64,000 bases of DNA from NCBI RefSeq assembly GCF_003627965.1, contig NZ_RBWE01000001.1, positions 457,195 to 521,194 of the forward strand, written 5' to 3'. The stretch comes from Desulfofundulus salinus (GTDB lineage: Bacteria > Bacillota > Desulfotomaculia > Desulfotomaculales > Desulfovirgulaceae). A model generated the notes under the pieces. That model searched no databases and was not told the DNA's origin. It worked only from the letters and a program-made list of their open reading frames with translations. The position numbers and the translations under genes were made by a program. Shown here piece by piece: positions 29,653-38,546 of the stretch (the stretch's first letter is position 1; every line of letters starts with the position of its first letter).

Positions 29653-30294
29653 TTACGCCATATTGACTACCCTTCCGTACTTTCTGAGAAACCGCATGCC
29701 TTCGAAGAGCATGATATCTTCCTTGCCCACGTTTTTGCCAATTCTGGCCATAAACACATTGGCGGGGTGCTCCAGAATGTCGGGATCGTCGGTGGTTACC
29801 TTTTGCAGACCCACTTTTCCGAAGAGCCTGGTGAGCATCTTTTGATAAGCCCAGATATCCAGGCCGGTGTTTCTGGTGTCCCAGTGCCAGCAATACTCGG
29901 TAGTGATTACAATGAAGTCTTCCACGGCGGGATGGGAAAAGGCCAGTTTCATCAGGTTTTCCGCCACGCCATAACCACGCCATGCCGGGCTTACCTCAAT
30001 GCCGCCCATTTCCTGCACCCGCGGATGCTTGGACCAGCGGCTGAAATCATCGGGGTGATGGAAGGTGACATAGCCGATAATTTCATTTTCATGGCGGGCA
30101 ATGAATATCATACCGTCGGGCAAATTGGTAATTTGCTTAAGGGCTTCTTTCTGGCGGTCCGGTGGGCGGAAATTGGTAAGACCCTCGTTCATGGAGAGCC
30201 TGTCAATGTAGCTGTCCGTTACCGGTCCTTCAAAGACCACCAGTCCTTTGGAAGTATTCAACTCCACCGGTTTTAACTGTACTGTTTTGGCCAT
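29653..30294 (-). CDS. acuA: AcuA-like GNAT acetyltransferase
   Basis: 213 residues. The general layout (FEGPVTDSYIDRLSMNEGL, then RPPDRQKEALKQITNLPDG, then EIIGYVTFHHPDDFSRW) resembles Bacillus AcuA, which acetylates and inactivates acetyl-CoA synthetase. The GNAT acetyl-CoA loop is likely the VSPAWRGYGVAENLM segment. ATG 30294 follows GGGAGGTGGGG; the frame is open 12 codons further. No acetyl-CoA synthetase or acuBC gene is nearby, so the substrate is inferred from family resemblance only. Confidence 0.8.
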   Translation of the reverse strand: MAKTVQLKPVELNTSKGLVVFEGPVTDSYIDRLSMNEGLTNFRPPDRQKEALKQITNLPDGMIFIARHENEIIGYVTFHHPDDFSRWSKHPRVQEMGGIEVSPAWRGYGVAENLMKLAFSHPAVEDFIVITTEYCWHWDTRNTGLDIWAYQKMLTRLFGKVGLQKVTTDDPDILEHPANVFMARIGKNVGKEDIMLFEGMRFLRKYGRVVNMA

Positions 30295-30330
30295 CGACCC
30301 CACCTCCCGGGCTGACCATTCGGGTGTCAT

Positions 30331-30610
30331 AATCGACCGTTTATCCCTGGATTACAACCGTTTAGCTATCTTTATTATAGGTGACCCTGCCAATATATTC
30401 AATCCTGCCACCTGAAATAGATATATTAAAAATATTCACATATTTAGTTTGCCATGGACTCTTGTATTTATTCCCGGGTTCTGCACCAGCGGCGCAACCA
30501 CGACGGGGTATAGTGATTCGAATTACACTTACGTAATCAGGAATGATCGAGCGTTTACGATAATTACGTTAATAACCGGCAACTTTGTAATGCAATTAAA
30601 AATTAAAGTT
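30331..30610. other. AT-rich divergent intergenic region
   Basis: Holds the divergent starts of the acuA-like gene and the next forward gene. No gene seen. Palindromic TTACGTAA (about 30530) and ATTACGTTAAT (about 30580) could be binding sites; no matching regulator can be named. Confidence 0.4.
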
Positions 30611-30615
30611 AGGAT

Positions 30616-30645
30616 TTGACGAAACTGGGCATTATAGATTATAAT
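30616..30645 (+). promoter_or_regulatory. Promoter of the 108-residue hypothetical gene
   Basis: TTGACG (30616-30621), 18 bp, TATAAT (30640-30645), 30 bp before the start codon. Confidence 0.8.
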
Positions 30646-30675
30646 ACCATCAAAAATAAAAAGGAGATGTGATGT

Positions 30676-31002
30676 ATGGCTTTTGAAGTTTACAAACCTC
30701 GTGGTGAAAGGGCAGAAAAAGCACCCATGGTTTCTTTCTCCAAAAGTTCAATTGTGTTAAATAATGTGGCCAGGGAAAAACTGGGTGCGCAGCATGTGGA
30801 ATTAGCCTATGATCGGGATGCACATATTATCCGGATCCGGGCGATGGAAGAAGGGGGCATGCAGATCAAAAAAACAAAGGTTTTTGGTAAGGGCTTTTTT
30901 AAACATTTTAACATCAGCCCCCGCGGAAAGTATGAAGCCAGGTTTGATGAGAATGATCGGGCGCTCTATGTCCAACTGGATGGTACAGTGGAAAACTCTT
31001 AA
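30676..31002 (+). CDS. Hypothetical protein, possibly beta-rich small regulator
   Basis: 108 residues, not recognised. It begins MAFEVYKPRGERAEKAPMVS, followed by FSKSSIVLNNVAREKLGAQHVELAYDRD, a pattern reminiscent of small AbrB-like or swapped-hairpin proteins, then a basic IKKTKVFGKGFFKHFN stretch. No Cys, signal peptide or membrane segment. Strong AAGGAGATG site, strong promoter upstream and terminator downstream show a well-expressed single-gene unit. Confidence 0.75.
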   Translation: MAFEVYKPRGERAEKAPMVSFSKSSIVLNNVAREKLGAQHVELAYDRDAHIIRIRAMEEGGMQIKKTKVFGKGFFKHFNISPRGKYEARFDENDRALYVQLDGTVENS

Positions 31003-31019
31003 TTCGAAGGACAATCTTT

Positions 31020-31050
31020 AACCCGCATGAGCTTGCGGGTTTAATTATTA
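31020..31050 (+). terminator. Terminator after the 108-residue gene
   Basis: AACCCGCA (31020-31027) and TGCGGGTT (31034-31041) with a TTAATTATTA tail. Confidence 0.7.
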
Positions 31051-31159
31051 CCTGCTTTTTGAAAGTAAGTCTGTCCCGCGCAGGCTATATATGCTAACGG
31101 TGTAATCAGGTACGTTTTACCCCGCCACGAGCGAGGACGAGGTGAGACGAGATGGGGAA

Positions 31160-31306
31160 GTGCCTACGGAGGGACATAACCGGCGTCTGGAAGAATTACT
31201 GCGTGCCATTTATCGCATTCAGATGAATCATTTTTATCCCCATGAAATAATTACGGGGTATTTCCTTGCCGGCGAGGGAGGACTTTTCCTGGTAACTGTA
31301 GAATAA
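31160..31306 (+). CDS. Possible small protein (48 residues)
   Basis: An open frame from GTG 31160 (or GTG 31142) to TAA 31306 reads VPTEGHNRRLEELLRAIYRI and ends LFLVTVE. GAGG-type sequence lies upstream, but coding is not certain: there is no recognised family and the frame is short. It would lie 34 bp before the zinc-ribbon gene. Confidence 0.35.
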   Translation: MPTEGHNRRLEELLRAIYRIQMNHFYPHEIITGYFLAGEGGLFLVTVE

Positions 31307-31340
31307 GTTTTTTTCAAACCTTTAAAAGGGGGCTCTTTCC

Positions 31341-31751
31341 GTGGAAATCTTTCAGAAAATAGGTGAAACGGCTAAGGGGCTGAGCGATAAGGCCAAAGAG
31401 GTGACCAGGCGGTCAGGCGAATTTCTGGAGGCCACCCGGCTAAAATTTGAGCTCTCGCGTCTAGAAAAAGAGTTGGAAAACAATTTTTTGAGTTTGGGAG
31501 AACTGGTTTATCGCCGTTATAAAGGTGAAGAAGGATTGGACGGGGAAATTGAGCGCCTGTGTCAGAGCACCCGGGGGATAGAAACCGATATGTTATCCAT
31601 CCAGGAGCAGATCGACAGGTTACAGCCAAAACCCCTGGTTTGTCCTCAGTGTAAAATAGAACTGCCGACGGGGGGCAAATTCTGCAGCTACTGTGGTAAC
31701 CTGGTTGCTTCGGAAAAACTGGCCGGGGGAGATGATAAGGCCGGCAAGTGA
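31341..31751 (+). CDS. Coiled-coil protein with C-terminal zinc ribbon
   Basis: 136 residues. An amphipathic, charged N-terminal part (residues about 5-95) is probably a coiled coil; a C-terminal double-CxxC zinc ribbon follows (CPQCKIELPTGGKFCSYCG, residues about 105-123). GTG 31341 after AAAAGGGGG. Similar small zinc-ribbon/coil proteins are widespread in Firmicutes without known function. Confidence 0.75.
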   Translation: MEIFQKIGETAKGLSDKAKEVTRRSGEFLEATRLKFELSRLEKELENNFLSLGELVYRRYKGEEGLDGEIERLCQSTRGIETDMLSIQEQIDRLQPKPLVCPQCKIELPTGGKFCSYCGNLVASEKLAGGDDKAGK

Positions 31752-31926
31752 GGTATATAAATGTATTGAGATCGTTCAATAAATAGAAGGGACGAGGGAA
31801 CGCCGGGTTGATACTTTTGAAAATGCGCGCTGGTAATTGGCGGCCGGTACGGGAATGTCGGGGGGGGCGGTCGCCGCTGAAATTTATCTAAATAGTATGA
31901 AATATATCTACGGGAGGTGAACTATC

Positions 31927-32691
31927 ATTTCTACATCCTACCAGGAGAAAATCCGTACCCTGGCCGAACTTCTGCGCCGCTACGACCGCAATTTTGCCCT
32001 GACGGGGGCTGGGGTAAGTACCGAGAGCGGTATTCCCGATTTCCGCAGCCCGGGAACGGGGTTGTGGACCAAGTATGACCCGATTAAAACGGCCAGTTTG
32101 AGCGCCTTAAAGCGGGATCCGGCGACTTTTTACAAAATAAATCTCTCCCGCTGGGCGGCCTTTAGCGGCGTCGAGCCCAACGATGCCCACCGGGCAATAG
32201 CCCGCCTGGAGGAGCTGGGTTACCTGGTGGGGGTAATTACCCAGAATATCGATGGCCTGCACCAGCGGGCGGGTTCAAAGCGGGTGTGGGAAATTCACGG
32301 CCACCTGCGCACCTGCCATTGTATGAGCTGTGAGCAAAGTTACCCCTTTTCTTACCTGGTAGAACGGTTTGAAAAGGGGCAGAACCCGCCCCTTTGCGGC
32401 ATATGCAAGGGAACTTTGCGGCCGGATGTGGTCCTGTTTGAAGACCGGATGAGCGAGGACTTTTTCAAAGCCACCAGGGCCTTGTCCGGCTGCCAGTTAA
32501 TGCTGGTGGTGGGGAGCAGCCTGCAGGTTTACCCGGCTGCCGGATTGCCGCAGTTTGCCCGAAAGGTGGTGATCATCAACCGGGAGCCGACCCCCTGGGA
32601 CGAACAGGCCGAGCTGGTGATTCATCACAGTGCGGGCCAGGTATTCCGGGACCTGATGGCGGAACTGGGGGAACCCCTCACCGGCCAGTAG
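31927..32691 (+). CDS. cobB: Sir2-family NAD-dependent protein deacylase, ATT start
   Basis: Removes acyl groups from lysines using NAD+. Family motifs: TGAGVSTESGIPDFRSPG (NAD site), TQNIDGLHQRAG (catalytic His in EIHGHL follows), and the zinc cysteines C-x2-C...C-x2-C (CMSC and CGIC). The reading frame contains no ATG, GTG or TTG before TTG 32062, which would remove the whole NAD-binding motif. The GGGAGGTG site at 31912-31919 places the start at ATT 31927 (7-bp spacer) or ATC 31924, giving 254 residues (MISTSYQEKIRTLAELL). AcuA-like acetyltransferase lies 1.6 kb away, a suggestive but unlinked pairing. Confidence 0.88.
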   Translation: MSTSYQEKIRTLAELLRRYDRNFALTGAGVSTESGIPDFRSPGTGLWTKYDPIKTASLSALKRDPATFYKINLSRWAAFSGVEPNDAHRAIARLEELGYLVGVITQNIDGLHQRAGSKRVWEIHGHLRTCHCMSCEQSYPFSYLVERFEKGQNPPLCGICKGTLRPDVVLFEDRMSEDFFKATRALSGCQLMLVVGSSLQVYPAAGLPQFARKVVIINREPTPWDEQAELVIHHSAGQVFRDLMAELGEPLTGQ

Positions 32692-32900
32692 AAATATTCA
32701 GTGAACCCGGTTGGATGCGGCCCAGCACTCACCTGAATATGACTCTGCTCCCGGTGTTTCAGGTTTAATACACATCAGGTTTTGGGAAGAGCTAGTATTC
32801 CAGTGAGTGCTGGGTTCACCGGGTGCTGTTACCGGCGTGTGCTGCGTCGTTCGCTCCGGACAGCGCCGCATCCTCCTCATAACGGTTTTCTGAATATTTC
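32691..32900. mobile_element. 210-bp inverted-repeat (MITE-like) element
   Basis: Ends are perfect 11-bp inverted repeats, GAAATATTCAG (32691-32701) and CTGAATATTTC (32890-32900). Further in, the arms share AACCCGGTT/GGATGCGG-type sequence and its complement. No open frame is credible. It fills the gap between cobB and the reverse-strand endonuclease gene exactly and supplies bases of both stop codons. No clear target duplication is seen. Confidence 0.7.
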
Positions 32901-33573
32901 AGTTCGCCGGTACCAGTTCCACCAGCAGGGGCAAATGGTCGGAAGCTCCTGTGGAAGGAGTAAAAGCCTTGATGATGCGCCAGTGGCAAGAGGCAAATAT
33001 GCGGTCCAGCCCGAACCGGGGGCGGTAAGAGGGAAATGTTGGCAGATGGTCCGGCGGGGTTACGGGCAGTTCGGGGAAGGCGAGCCGTTCTGTATTCATA
33101 TCACCGGCTAAGACCACCGGCCCGCTCAAAGAGCGTATGATCTCCCTTGTTGCTTCCGCTTGTTTTTCCCTTTCCTGGTAGTTTAAGCCCAGGTGGGTGT
33201 TGAGCAGGAAAAACGTTCCTGCCTCGTGGTCTAAACTGGCGGACTGCAGCCCCCGGGGCTCGTGAGCGCTGGGCAAAGGGTAGTATTGATGTTCTGATAT
33301 GGGGTAACGGCTTAAAATGGCCAGGCCGTACTGGCAGATGCCCAGCCAGCTTAAGGTGGGGGTAAAAACAAAGTACATGTTCAGGTGCCGGGCTAGCGCC
33401 CGGGCCTGGTGGCGCAGGTAGCTGCGGGGAAGGTGGCAGTCCACTTCCTGCAGGGCGACCGCATCGGGGTTATGCCGCTGCAGGACTGCCGCCACGCGCC
33501 GTAAACGTACTTTGCCATCAACTCCCTTACCGTGGTGTATATTGTAGGTGAGCAGCCGCACAACGCGCTCCAT
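32899..33573 (-). CDS. Endonuclease/exonuclease/phosphatase-fold protein
   Basis: 224 residues of the DNase I-like metal hydrolase fold: LLTYNIHHGKG at the start, catalytic LQEVD, GDMN, and the final SDHLPLLVEL. Substrate (DNA, phospholipid or phosphoester) cannot be told. No signal peptide, so cytosolic. The reverse-strand stop codon TGA is partly made by the end of the 210-bp inverted-repeat element. Divergent from tsaD. Confidence 0.88.
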   Translation of the reverse strand: MERVVRLLTYNIHHGKGVDGKVRLRRVAAVLQRHNPDAVALQEVDCHLPRSYLRHQARALARHLNMYFVFTPTLSWLGICQYGLAILSRYPISEHQYYPLPSAHEPRGLQSASLDHEAGTFFLLNTHLGLNYQEREKQAEATREIIRSLSGPVVLAGDMNTERLAFPELPVTPPDHLPTFPSYRPRFGLDRIFASCHWRIIKAFTPSTGASDHLPLLVELVPAN

Positions 33574-33597
33574 CTGTTGTTCCCCCGGTGGTTGCGT

Positions 33598-33626
33598 ACC
33601 CCGGCAGTTATGCCGGGGTGTTTTTT
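33598..33626 (+). terminator. Hairpin with T-run upstream of tsaD
   Basis: ACCCCGGCA (33598-33606), TGCCGGGGT (33611-33619), then GTTTTTT. It lies between divergent genes and would stop forward transcription entering tsaD; TATTATTATAGT after it may hold the tsaD -10 box. Confidence 0.75.
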
Positions 33627-33674
33627 GTGGTATTATTATAGTATTGTTACTTTGCTTTTGAGAGAGGTAGTGAG

Positions 33675-34685
33675 ATGGGCGTTAAGATTCTGGCAATCGA
33701 AACTTCCTGTGATGAAACTTCCGCCGCCGTGGTGGCAGATGGTGTGGAAGTGCTTTCAAATATTATTTCCTCGCAGGTGGATGTACACAGGAAATTTGGC
33801 GGGGTCGTGCCTGAAGTAGCCTCCCGCAAGCACCTGGAATTAATCAATCATGTTATTAAAGAAGCGCTGGACCAGGCCCGGCTGGGGTTTGGCGATTTGG
33901 ATGCGGTGGCGGTTACCAATGGTCCCGGGCTGGTGGGTGCCCTGCTGGTGGGGGTGTCCGCCGCCAAGACTGTGGCCTTTGCCCTGAATATTCCCCTCAT
34001 TGCCGTTAATCATCTGGAAGGCCACATCTATGCCAATTTCCTGGTCCGGCCCGATTTGCCCTTTCCCCTCATCTGCCTGGTGGTGAGCGGCGGCCATACG
34101 GATCTGGTGCTGGTTCTGCATCACGGTGATTACCGGTTATTGGGCAGTACCCGGGATGATGCCGCCGGTGAAGCCTTCGACAAGGTGGCCCGGGTGCTGG
34201 AACTGGGTTACCCCGGGGGGCCGGCAATTGAGCGCCTGGCCAGGGAGGGTAACGAAGAGGCTATTGATTTTCCCCGGGCCTGCGTGGACGGCCTTGATTT
34301 TTCCTTCAGCGGTCTGAAGACGGCGGTGCTCCAGTACCTGCACCGCTGCCGGCAAAGGGGAGAAGAAGTAAACCTGGCCGATGTGGCGGCCAGCTTTCAG
34401 AAAGCCGTGGTGGACGTGCTGGTGGATAAAACCGTGGAAGCTGCCTGCAATTACAACTGCCCGACCATAATCCTGGCCGGGGGAGTGGCGGCCAACGGCC
34501 GGTTGCGGGCGGCCCTGGCGTCCCGGGCGTGTCAGGAAGGACGGGAAGTGTTTTATCCCCCGCCGGTGTTCTGCACCGATAATGCGGCCATGATCGGGTG
34601 TGCGGCCTATTACAAGTATCTGCGGGGCGATCTAGCCCCCCTAACCCTCAATGCCGTGCCCGGCCTACCCCTGCTCTCGTCTTAA
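33675..34685 (+). CDS. tsaD: tRNA N6-threonylcarbamoyladenosine transferase TsaD
   Basis: Forms t6A37 in ANN-decoding tRNAs together with TsaB/E/C. 336 residues of the ASKHA fold: [15 protein letters not shown] start, metal-binding histidines in [11 protein letters not shown], the VSGGHTDLV phosphate loop, and late [11 protein letters not shown] 33675 after GAGAGG. Confidence 0.97.
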   Translation: MGVKILAIETSCDETSAAVVADGVEVLSNIISSQVDVHRKFGGVVPEVASRKHLELINHVIKEALDQARLGFGDLDAVAVTNGPGLVGALLVGVSAAKTVAFALNIPLIAVNHLEGHIYANFLVRPDLPFPLICLVVSGGHTDLVLVLHHGDYRLLGSTRDDAAGEAFDKVARVLELGYPGGPAIERLAREGNEEAIDFPRACVDGLDFSFSGLKTAVLQYLHRCRQRGEEVNLADVAASFQKAVVDVLVDKTVEAACNYNCPTIILAGGVAANGRLRAALASRACQEGREVFYPPPVFCTDNAAMIGCAAYYKYLRGDLAPLTLNAVPGLPLLSS

Positions 34686-35130
34686 GCAAACTTTGTCGAA
34701 GGAATTTTATCGCTTTTTGCCTGTGGATTATCCCGAGTTATCCACAAAAAGTGTGGCCTTTGGGGAACAGCAAATCCGGCGGGCAAAAAGGCGTTGAAAA
34801 ACGCGAAGCCTTGAAAATCAAGGCTTACAGGGTTGAAATAGTTCCCTGTAAAAACCGGTTTCCGGTCGGGTGAATGGCGGTTCTGTGGATTACGGGTTGT
34901 GGATAATGTGAATAAGCTTGTTAATAACTGACCAGTCAAAGGATCGGCCTGTGGGTGAAATTGTGGGTCGATTGATGTCCAATATTTCCGAAACAGATTT
35001 CTTTTTGTCTATTAACTTGCCAGATATTTACACCAGCTAATGGCGAGGTAACGAAAAATTTTTCCTCCGGCAGGATGCCCGGAAGTGGTTGTTGAAGTAT
35101 TCTTTAAATAATGAGTTTATAGTAAAGGAG
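34686..35130. other. Intergenic region with DnaA-box cluster and hairpins
   Basis: No gene seen in 445 bp. DnaA-box-like 9-mers: TGTGGATTA (34722-34730), TTATCCACA (34738-34746, perfect), TGTGGATTA (34884-34892) and TGTGGATAA (34898-34906, perfect). The first two face each other, the last two are direct. Between the pairs are a 9-bp perfect hairpin AAGCCTTGA/TCAAGGCTT (34806-34814/34818-34826 approximately) and ACAGGG/CCCTGT. The function is unknown: DnaA titration or a secondary replication-control site are possibilities. Confidence 0.6.
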
Positions 35131-35140
35131 CAGTGAGCTT

Positions 35141-36439
35141 GTGTACTGGGATCGCGAGCATGAGACCATGTCCCGGGAACAGCTTCGGGCGCTGCAACTG
35201 GAGCGCCTGCAGCTAACCATTGAGCGTGTTTACCGCAACGTACCCTTTTACCGCCAAAGGTTTACCGAAATGGGTATCAAACCCTCGTCCATCCGTTCTT
35301 TAGAGGACCTGCGGCGACTGCCCTTCACCACCAAACAGGATTTGCGCGATAACTATCCCTTTGGCTTGTTTGCCGTACCCATGAGCGATGTGGTCCGCGT
35401 GCACGCTTCTTCAGGCACCACGGGCAAGCCCACCGTGGTGGGATATACCAGAAACGATATCAACACCTGGGCGGAATTGATCGCCCGTTCACTGGTCTGT
35501 GCCGGTGCCACCAAGTTCGATGTGGTGCAGAACGCTTATGGTTACGGTTTATTTACCGGAGGATTGGGCCTGCACTTTGGTGCGGAACGCCTGGGGGCAA
35601 CGGTGGTCCCCGTTTCCGGGGGCAACACCCAGCGACAGCTCATGCTCATGCAGGACTTCGGTACCACCATCCTCACCTGCACGCCGTCCTATGCCCTGTA
35701 CATGGCCGAAGAAGGGCAAAAAATGGGGCTGGATTTTAAGAAGCTGCCTTTGAAGGCCGGCATCTTTGGTGCCGAGCCCTGGTCGGAGCGCATGCGCCGG
35801 CAGCTGGAGGAGAAACTGGACCTCATGGCGCTGGATATTTATGGCCTGTCCGAAATCATGGGGCCTGGTGTGGCCATGGAGTGTCCCGCCAAGCAGGGGA
35901 TGCATATCTTCGAGGATCACTTTATCCCCGAAATCATTAACCCCGACACGGGGGAGGTACTACCTCCCGGGGAAGAGGGGGAACTGGTGATCACGACCAT
36001 CACGAAAGAGGCTTTCCCCCTCATCCGCTATCGCACCCGGGATATCACCCGCATTGACCCGGAGCCGTGCTCCTGCGGCCGTACCCATGTGCGCATAAAA
36101 CGGATTACCGGCCGCAGCGACGACATGCTAATCATCCGCGGGGTTAACGTGTTCCCCTCCCAGGTGGAAAGCGTGCTCCTGGAATTCGGCGAAACTGAGC
36201 CCCACTACCTGCTGGTGGTGGACCGCAAGGCCAACCTGGACTACCTGGAAATATGGGTGGAAGTGGCGGAGCACATGTTCAGCGATACGGTGCGCAAGCT
36301 GGAAGACCTGGAACAACGCCTGCGGGAGCGGATCGAAAGCATTCTGGGTATTTCCGCCAGGGTGAAGCTGGTGGAGCCAAACACCATCCCGAGAAGTGAA
36401 GGCAAGGCGAAACGGGTAGTCGACCGGCGGCAGATATAA
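35141..36439 (+). CDS. paaK: Phenylacetate-CoA ligase
   Basis: Adenylate-forming enzyme activating an aryl acid (phenylacetate or a relative) to its CoA thioester. 432 residues: AMP-binding motif [14 protein letters not shown] (about residues 91-104), [11 protein letters not shown], and the C-terminal domain with [23 protein letters not shown] start after AAAGGAG. Followed 37 bp later by an ACT-domain gene, a frequent partner in anaerobic aryl-acid or indolepyruvate oxidation clusters; no ior genes are nearby. Confidence 0.93.
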   Translation: MYWDREHETMSREQLRALQLERLQLTIERVYRNVPFYRQRFTEMGIKPSSIRSLEDLRRLPFTTKQDLRDNYPFGLFAVPMSDVVRVHASSGTTGKPTVVGYTRNDINTWAELIARSLVCAGATKFDVVQNAYGYGLFTGGLGLHFGAERLGATVVPVSGGNTQRQLMLMQDFGTTILTCTPSYALYMAEEGQKMGLDFKKLPLKAGIFGAEPWSERMRRQLEEKLDLMALDIYGLSEIMGPGVAMECPAKQGMHIFEDHFIPEIINPDTGEVLPPGEEGELVITTITKEAFPLIRYRTRDITRIDPEPCSCGRTHVRIKRITGRSDDMLIIRGVNVFPSQVESVLLEFGETEPHYLLVVDRKANLDYLEIWVEVAEHMFSDTVRKLEDLEQRLRERIESILGISARVKLVEPNTIPRSEGKAKRVVDRRQI

Positions 36440-36476
36440 GCGGTATAATTCAAAGAAGGGAAAGGGGGGTTCTCCC

Positions 36477-36908
36477 ATGAAAGTCAAACAAATCTCCATC
36501 TTCCTGGAAAACAAATCGGGGCGTTTGGCCCAGGTGACCAGGGTACTGGGAGACAACGGCATCAACATCCGCGCCCTGGCCATAGCCGATACCACCGACT
36601 TTGGCATTTTGCGCCTCATTGTCAACGACCCGGACCGGGCTTACCGGGTTCTCAAGGAGGCCGGTTTTACCGTCAGCGCCACCGATGTCATTGCCGTGGA
36701 AGTGGTTGATGAGCCCGGCGGCCTGGCCATGGTGCTGGCGGTGTTGCAGGAAGCAAACCTGAACATCGAGTACCTGTACGCCTTCTTGCAGAAGGCTTCC
36801 AAGGCCGCCCTGGTGGTGTTCCGGGTGGAACAGCTGGACGACGCCATTGCCGCCCTGCAGGCAAAGGGTATCCGTATCCTGAGCGGGGAAGAGGTATACG
36901 CTTTGTAA
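36477..36908 (+). CDS. Tandem ACT-domain protein
   Basis: 143 residues consisting of two ACT domains (about residues 1-70 and 71-141), starting [20 protein letters not shown] and [22 protein letters not shown] pairs bind amino acids; placement after paaK suggests sensing of an aromatic amino acid or regulation of its breakdown, which is inference. GGGGGG-rich ribosome site before ATG 36477. Confidence 0.9.
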   Translation: MKVKQISIFLENKSGRLAQVTRVLGDNGINIRALAIADTTDFGILRLIVNDPDRAYRVLKEAGFTVSATDVIAVEVVDEPGGLAMVLAVLQEANLNIEYLYAFLQKASKAALVVFRVEQLDDAIAALQAKGIRILSGEEVYAL

Positions 36909-36917
36909 AAAAAATAG

Positions 36918-36950
36918 CCCGGCTTGCGCCAACAGCCGGGTTTGCTTTTG
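36918..36950 (+). terminator. Terminator after the ACT gene
   Basis: CCCGGCT (36918-36924) and AGCCGGG (36934-36940) followed by TTTGCTTTTG. Confidence 0.75.
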
Positions 36951-37035
36951 CAAATTATCTGTGCCTTTACTGGTATAGGGTAGTGGGGGCAAATAAACGC
37001 CCTTTTTCTTTGCAGCCAGGGGAGTGGACAGAACC

Positions 37036-37782
37036 ATGCGCTTTTCAAGGTACGATATGATCTTCATCTTTGCCCTGCTGGTTGCTGCTGGAGCCGGCCT
37101 GGCTACGCTGTATAACCTGGTGATTATCGAAATGCTGGCGTCCGGCAACACCCGGCATGTTAGCGGGGCCATACATTATGCTTTGTGGCTTAACCTGGCC
37201 TTTTGGGGATTGTCGGTGGTGCTTGGCGCCGCCGGCCTGCGGTTTTATTTGCGGCAAAGACAACCCCAGGATGACACCGTGCATAATGATGTGGGAGAAC
37301 GCTTCACCGAAAGGGTTGCACCGCCCTGTACCGAACAAATGACGGAGCTGGTCCGGACGGTAAAGGAGGCTTTAGAGGTTATCCAACCACTGATACTGCA
37401 GCTTATCGCCGGGCAGGAAACGGCCGCGGGTACAACCACTGCCGGTCCTCCGGTTTCACCGCCAAAGGAGCAGTTAAGGTCCTCCGAGGGCAGGACGGCA
37501 GAGCCGTTGGGTGAAGAAGACTGCGAGCAGGAATTCTGGCCGGACTTCCCCAAAGGGCTCAATAAGGTGACTTTAAAGCAGGTTTTATCATATCTGGAGG
37601 AACATAACGAAACGGGGGTTTCTTCAGAGGAAATAGCCACAGGGGTGGGTATTTCCCGGGTTACCGTAAGGCGGTACATGGATTACCTGGAGCAGATTGG
37701 TTATGTTAAGGTGGAGTTGAGATATGGCACGGTGGGGAGACCTTTAAAAATATACACCCTTGCTAATTTGTTTAGTTCCTGA
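37036..37782 (+). CDS. Membrane-anchored one-component regulator with CitT/DcuR-type winged helix
   Basis: 248 residues. Two N-terminal membrane helices (about residues 8-32 and 47-70) separated by a short loop are followed by a polar Pro/Thr/Glu-rich linker and a DNA-binding domain at about 178-246. That domain contains GISRVTVRRYMDYLEQIG and YGTVGRPLKIY, the pattern of the DcuR/CitB response-regulator output domain. No receiver or kinase domain exists. ATG 37036 is 8 bp after GGGGAG; GTG 37024 lies at the site itself. The domain is about 58% identical by eye to that of the Cache-HAMP regulator near 49.8 kb. It lies directly upstream of hydCBA, so control of hydrogenase is plausible. Confidence 0.8.
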   Translation: MRFSRYDMIFIFALLVAAGAGLATLYNLVIIEMLASGNTRHVSGAIHYALWLNLAFWGLSVVLGAAGLRFYLRQRQPQDDTVHNDVGERFTERVAPPCTEQMTELVRTVKEALEVIQPLILQLIAGQETAAGTTTAGPPVSPPKEQLRSSEGRTAEPLGEEDCEQEFWPDFPKGLNKVTLKQVLSYLEEHNETGVSSEEIATGVGISRVTVRRYMDYLEQIGYVKVELRYGTVGRPLKIYTLANLFSS

Positions 37783-37819
37783 CAGTAAACTGTCGAAAAA
37801 CATCGAAAAGAAAAAACCC

Positions 37820-37912
37820 GGGGCGCTGTTGTCCCGCCGGAGCCACGGAGGGACAGCAGCCGCCCACAGGAAATCTTTGCTGACCTTAAAAACCCCTTGT
37901 GGTTTTTTTCTT
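37820..37912 (+). ncRNA. Structured leader/attenuator candidate upstream of hydCBA
   Basis: CTGTTGTCCC (37826-37835) pairs with GGGACAGCAG (37850-37859), extended by GGG/CCC, with loop GCCGGAGCCACGGA. It is followed by CCCACAGG (37863-37870), which can pair with CCTTGTGG (37895-37902), the latter also part of a weak hairpin with a long T-run (to 37917). The mutually exclusive pairing is what an attenuator would show. I cannot match it to a known riboswitch class. Confidence 0.45.
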
Positions 37913-38033
37913 TTTTTAAGAGATTTATGTACTTTATGATGTTTATTTAGCTTTCATTGTCGTATGCGGAAAAATCATTAAAATTTGAATCGGTAAAGTC
38001 TAAAACTTTTGAAGAATTGGAGGGGGTTTGTAT

Positions 38034-38546
38034 ATGGAGGGAACGGGCAGAAAGTTTGAAAAGTTGCAGGAGATTGTTGCCCGTCATGAAGGCAAGGTGT
38101 CGCATTTAATTGCCATCCTGCAGGAAGTGCAGCATGAATACCGCTACTTACCCGAAGAGGTATTGACCTATATTGCCACGGCTTTAAATATTCCGCCGGC
38201 AGTGGTCTACGGTGTGGCCACCTTTTACGCCCAGTTTTCCCTGGTGCCCAAGGGTAAATATGTGATCCGGGTTTGTGACGGCACGGCCTGTCACGTGCGG
38301 GGTTCGGAACCGATCCATTTTGCCCTGCGTAAGGAACTGGGGCTTGCGGAAGGCCAGCAAACAACCGATGACCTGCAGTTCACCGTGGAAACGGTCTCCT
38401 GCCTGGGGGCCTGCGGACTGGCCCCGGTGGTAACCATTAACGACCAGGAAGTGCATGGACAGATGACACCTGAAGATGTTTTAAGGGTGTTACGGGCTAT
38501 AAAAGCGGGGGAAAGCCAGGAAGAACGGAGGGAAGCCCATGCTTAA
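38034..38546 (+). CDS. hydC: NADH-dependent [FeFe] hydrogenase, gamma subunit (HydC, NuoE-like)
   Basis: Thioredoxin-like [2Fe-2S] subunit of a trimeric HydABC hydrogenase. 170 residues; the ligands are CDGTAC and CLGAC (C-x4-C...C-x3-C). ATG 38034 lies 7 bp after GGAGGGGG; the TTG at 38028 is too close to it. The next gene begins 8 bp before its stop, so the operon is translationally coupled. Confidence 0.94.
   Translation: MEGTGRKFEKLQEIVARHEGKVSHLIAILQEVQHEYRYLPEEVLTYIATALNIPPAVVYGVATFYAQFSLVPKGKYVIRVCDGTACHVRGSEPIHFALRKELGLAEGQQTTDDLQFTVETVSCLGACGLAPVVTINDQEVHGQMTPEDVLRVLRAIKAGESQEERREAHA

Noticed and set aside
34722-34906. Chromosomal origin (oriC)
   Set aside because: No dnaA, dnaN or AT-rich unwinding element is adjacent; only a DnaA-box cluster is supported.
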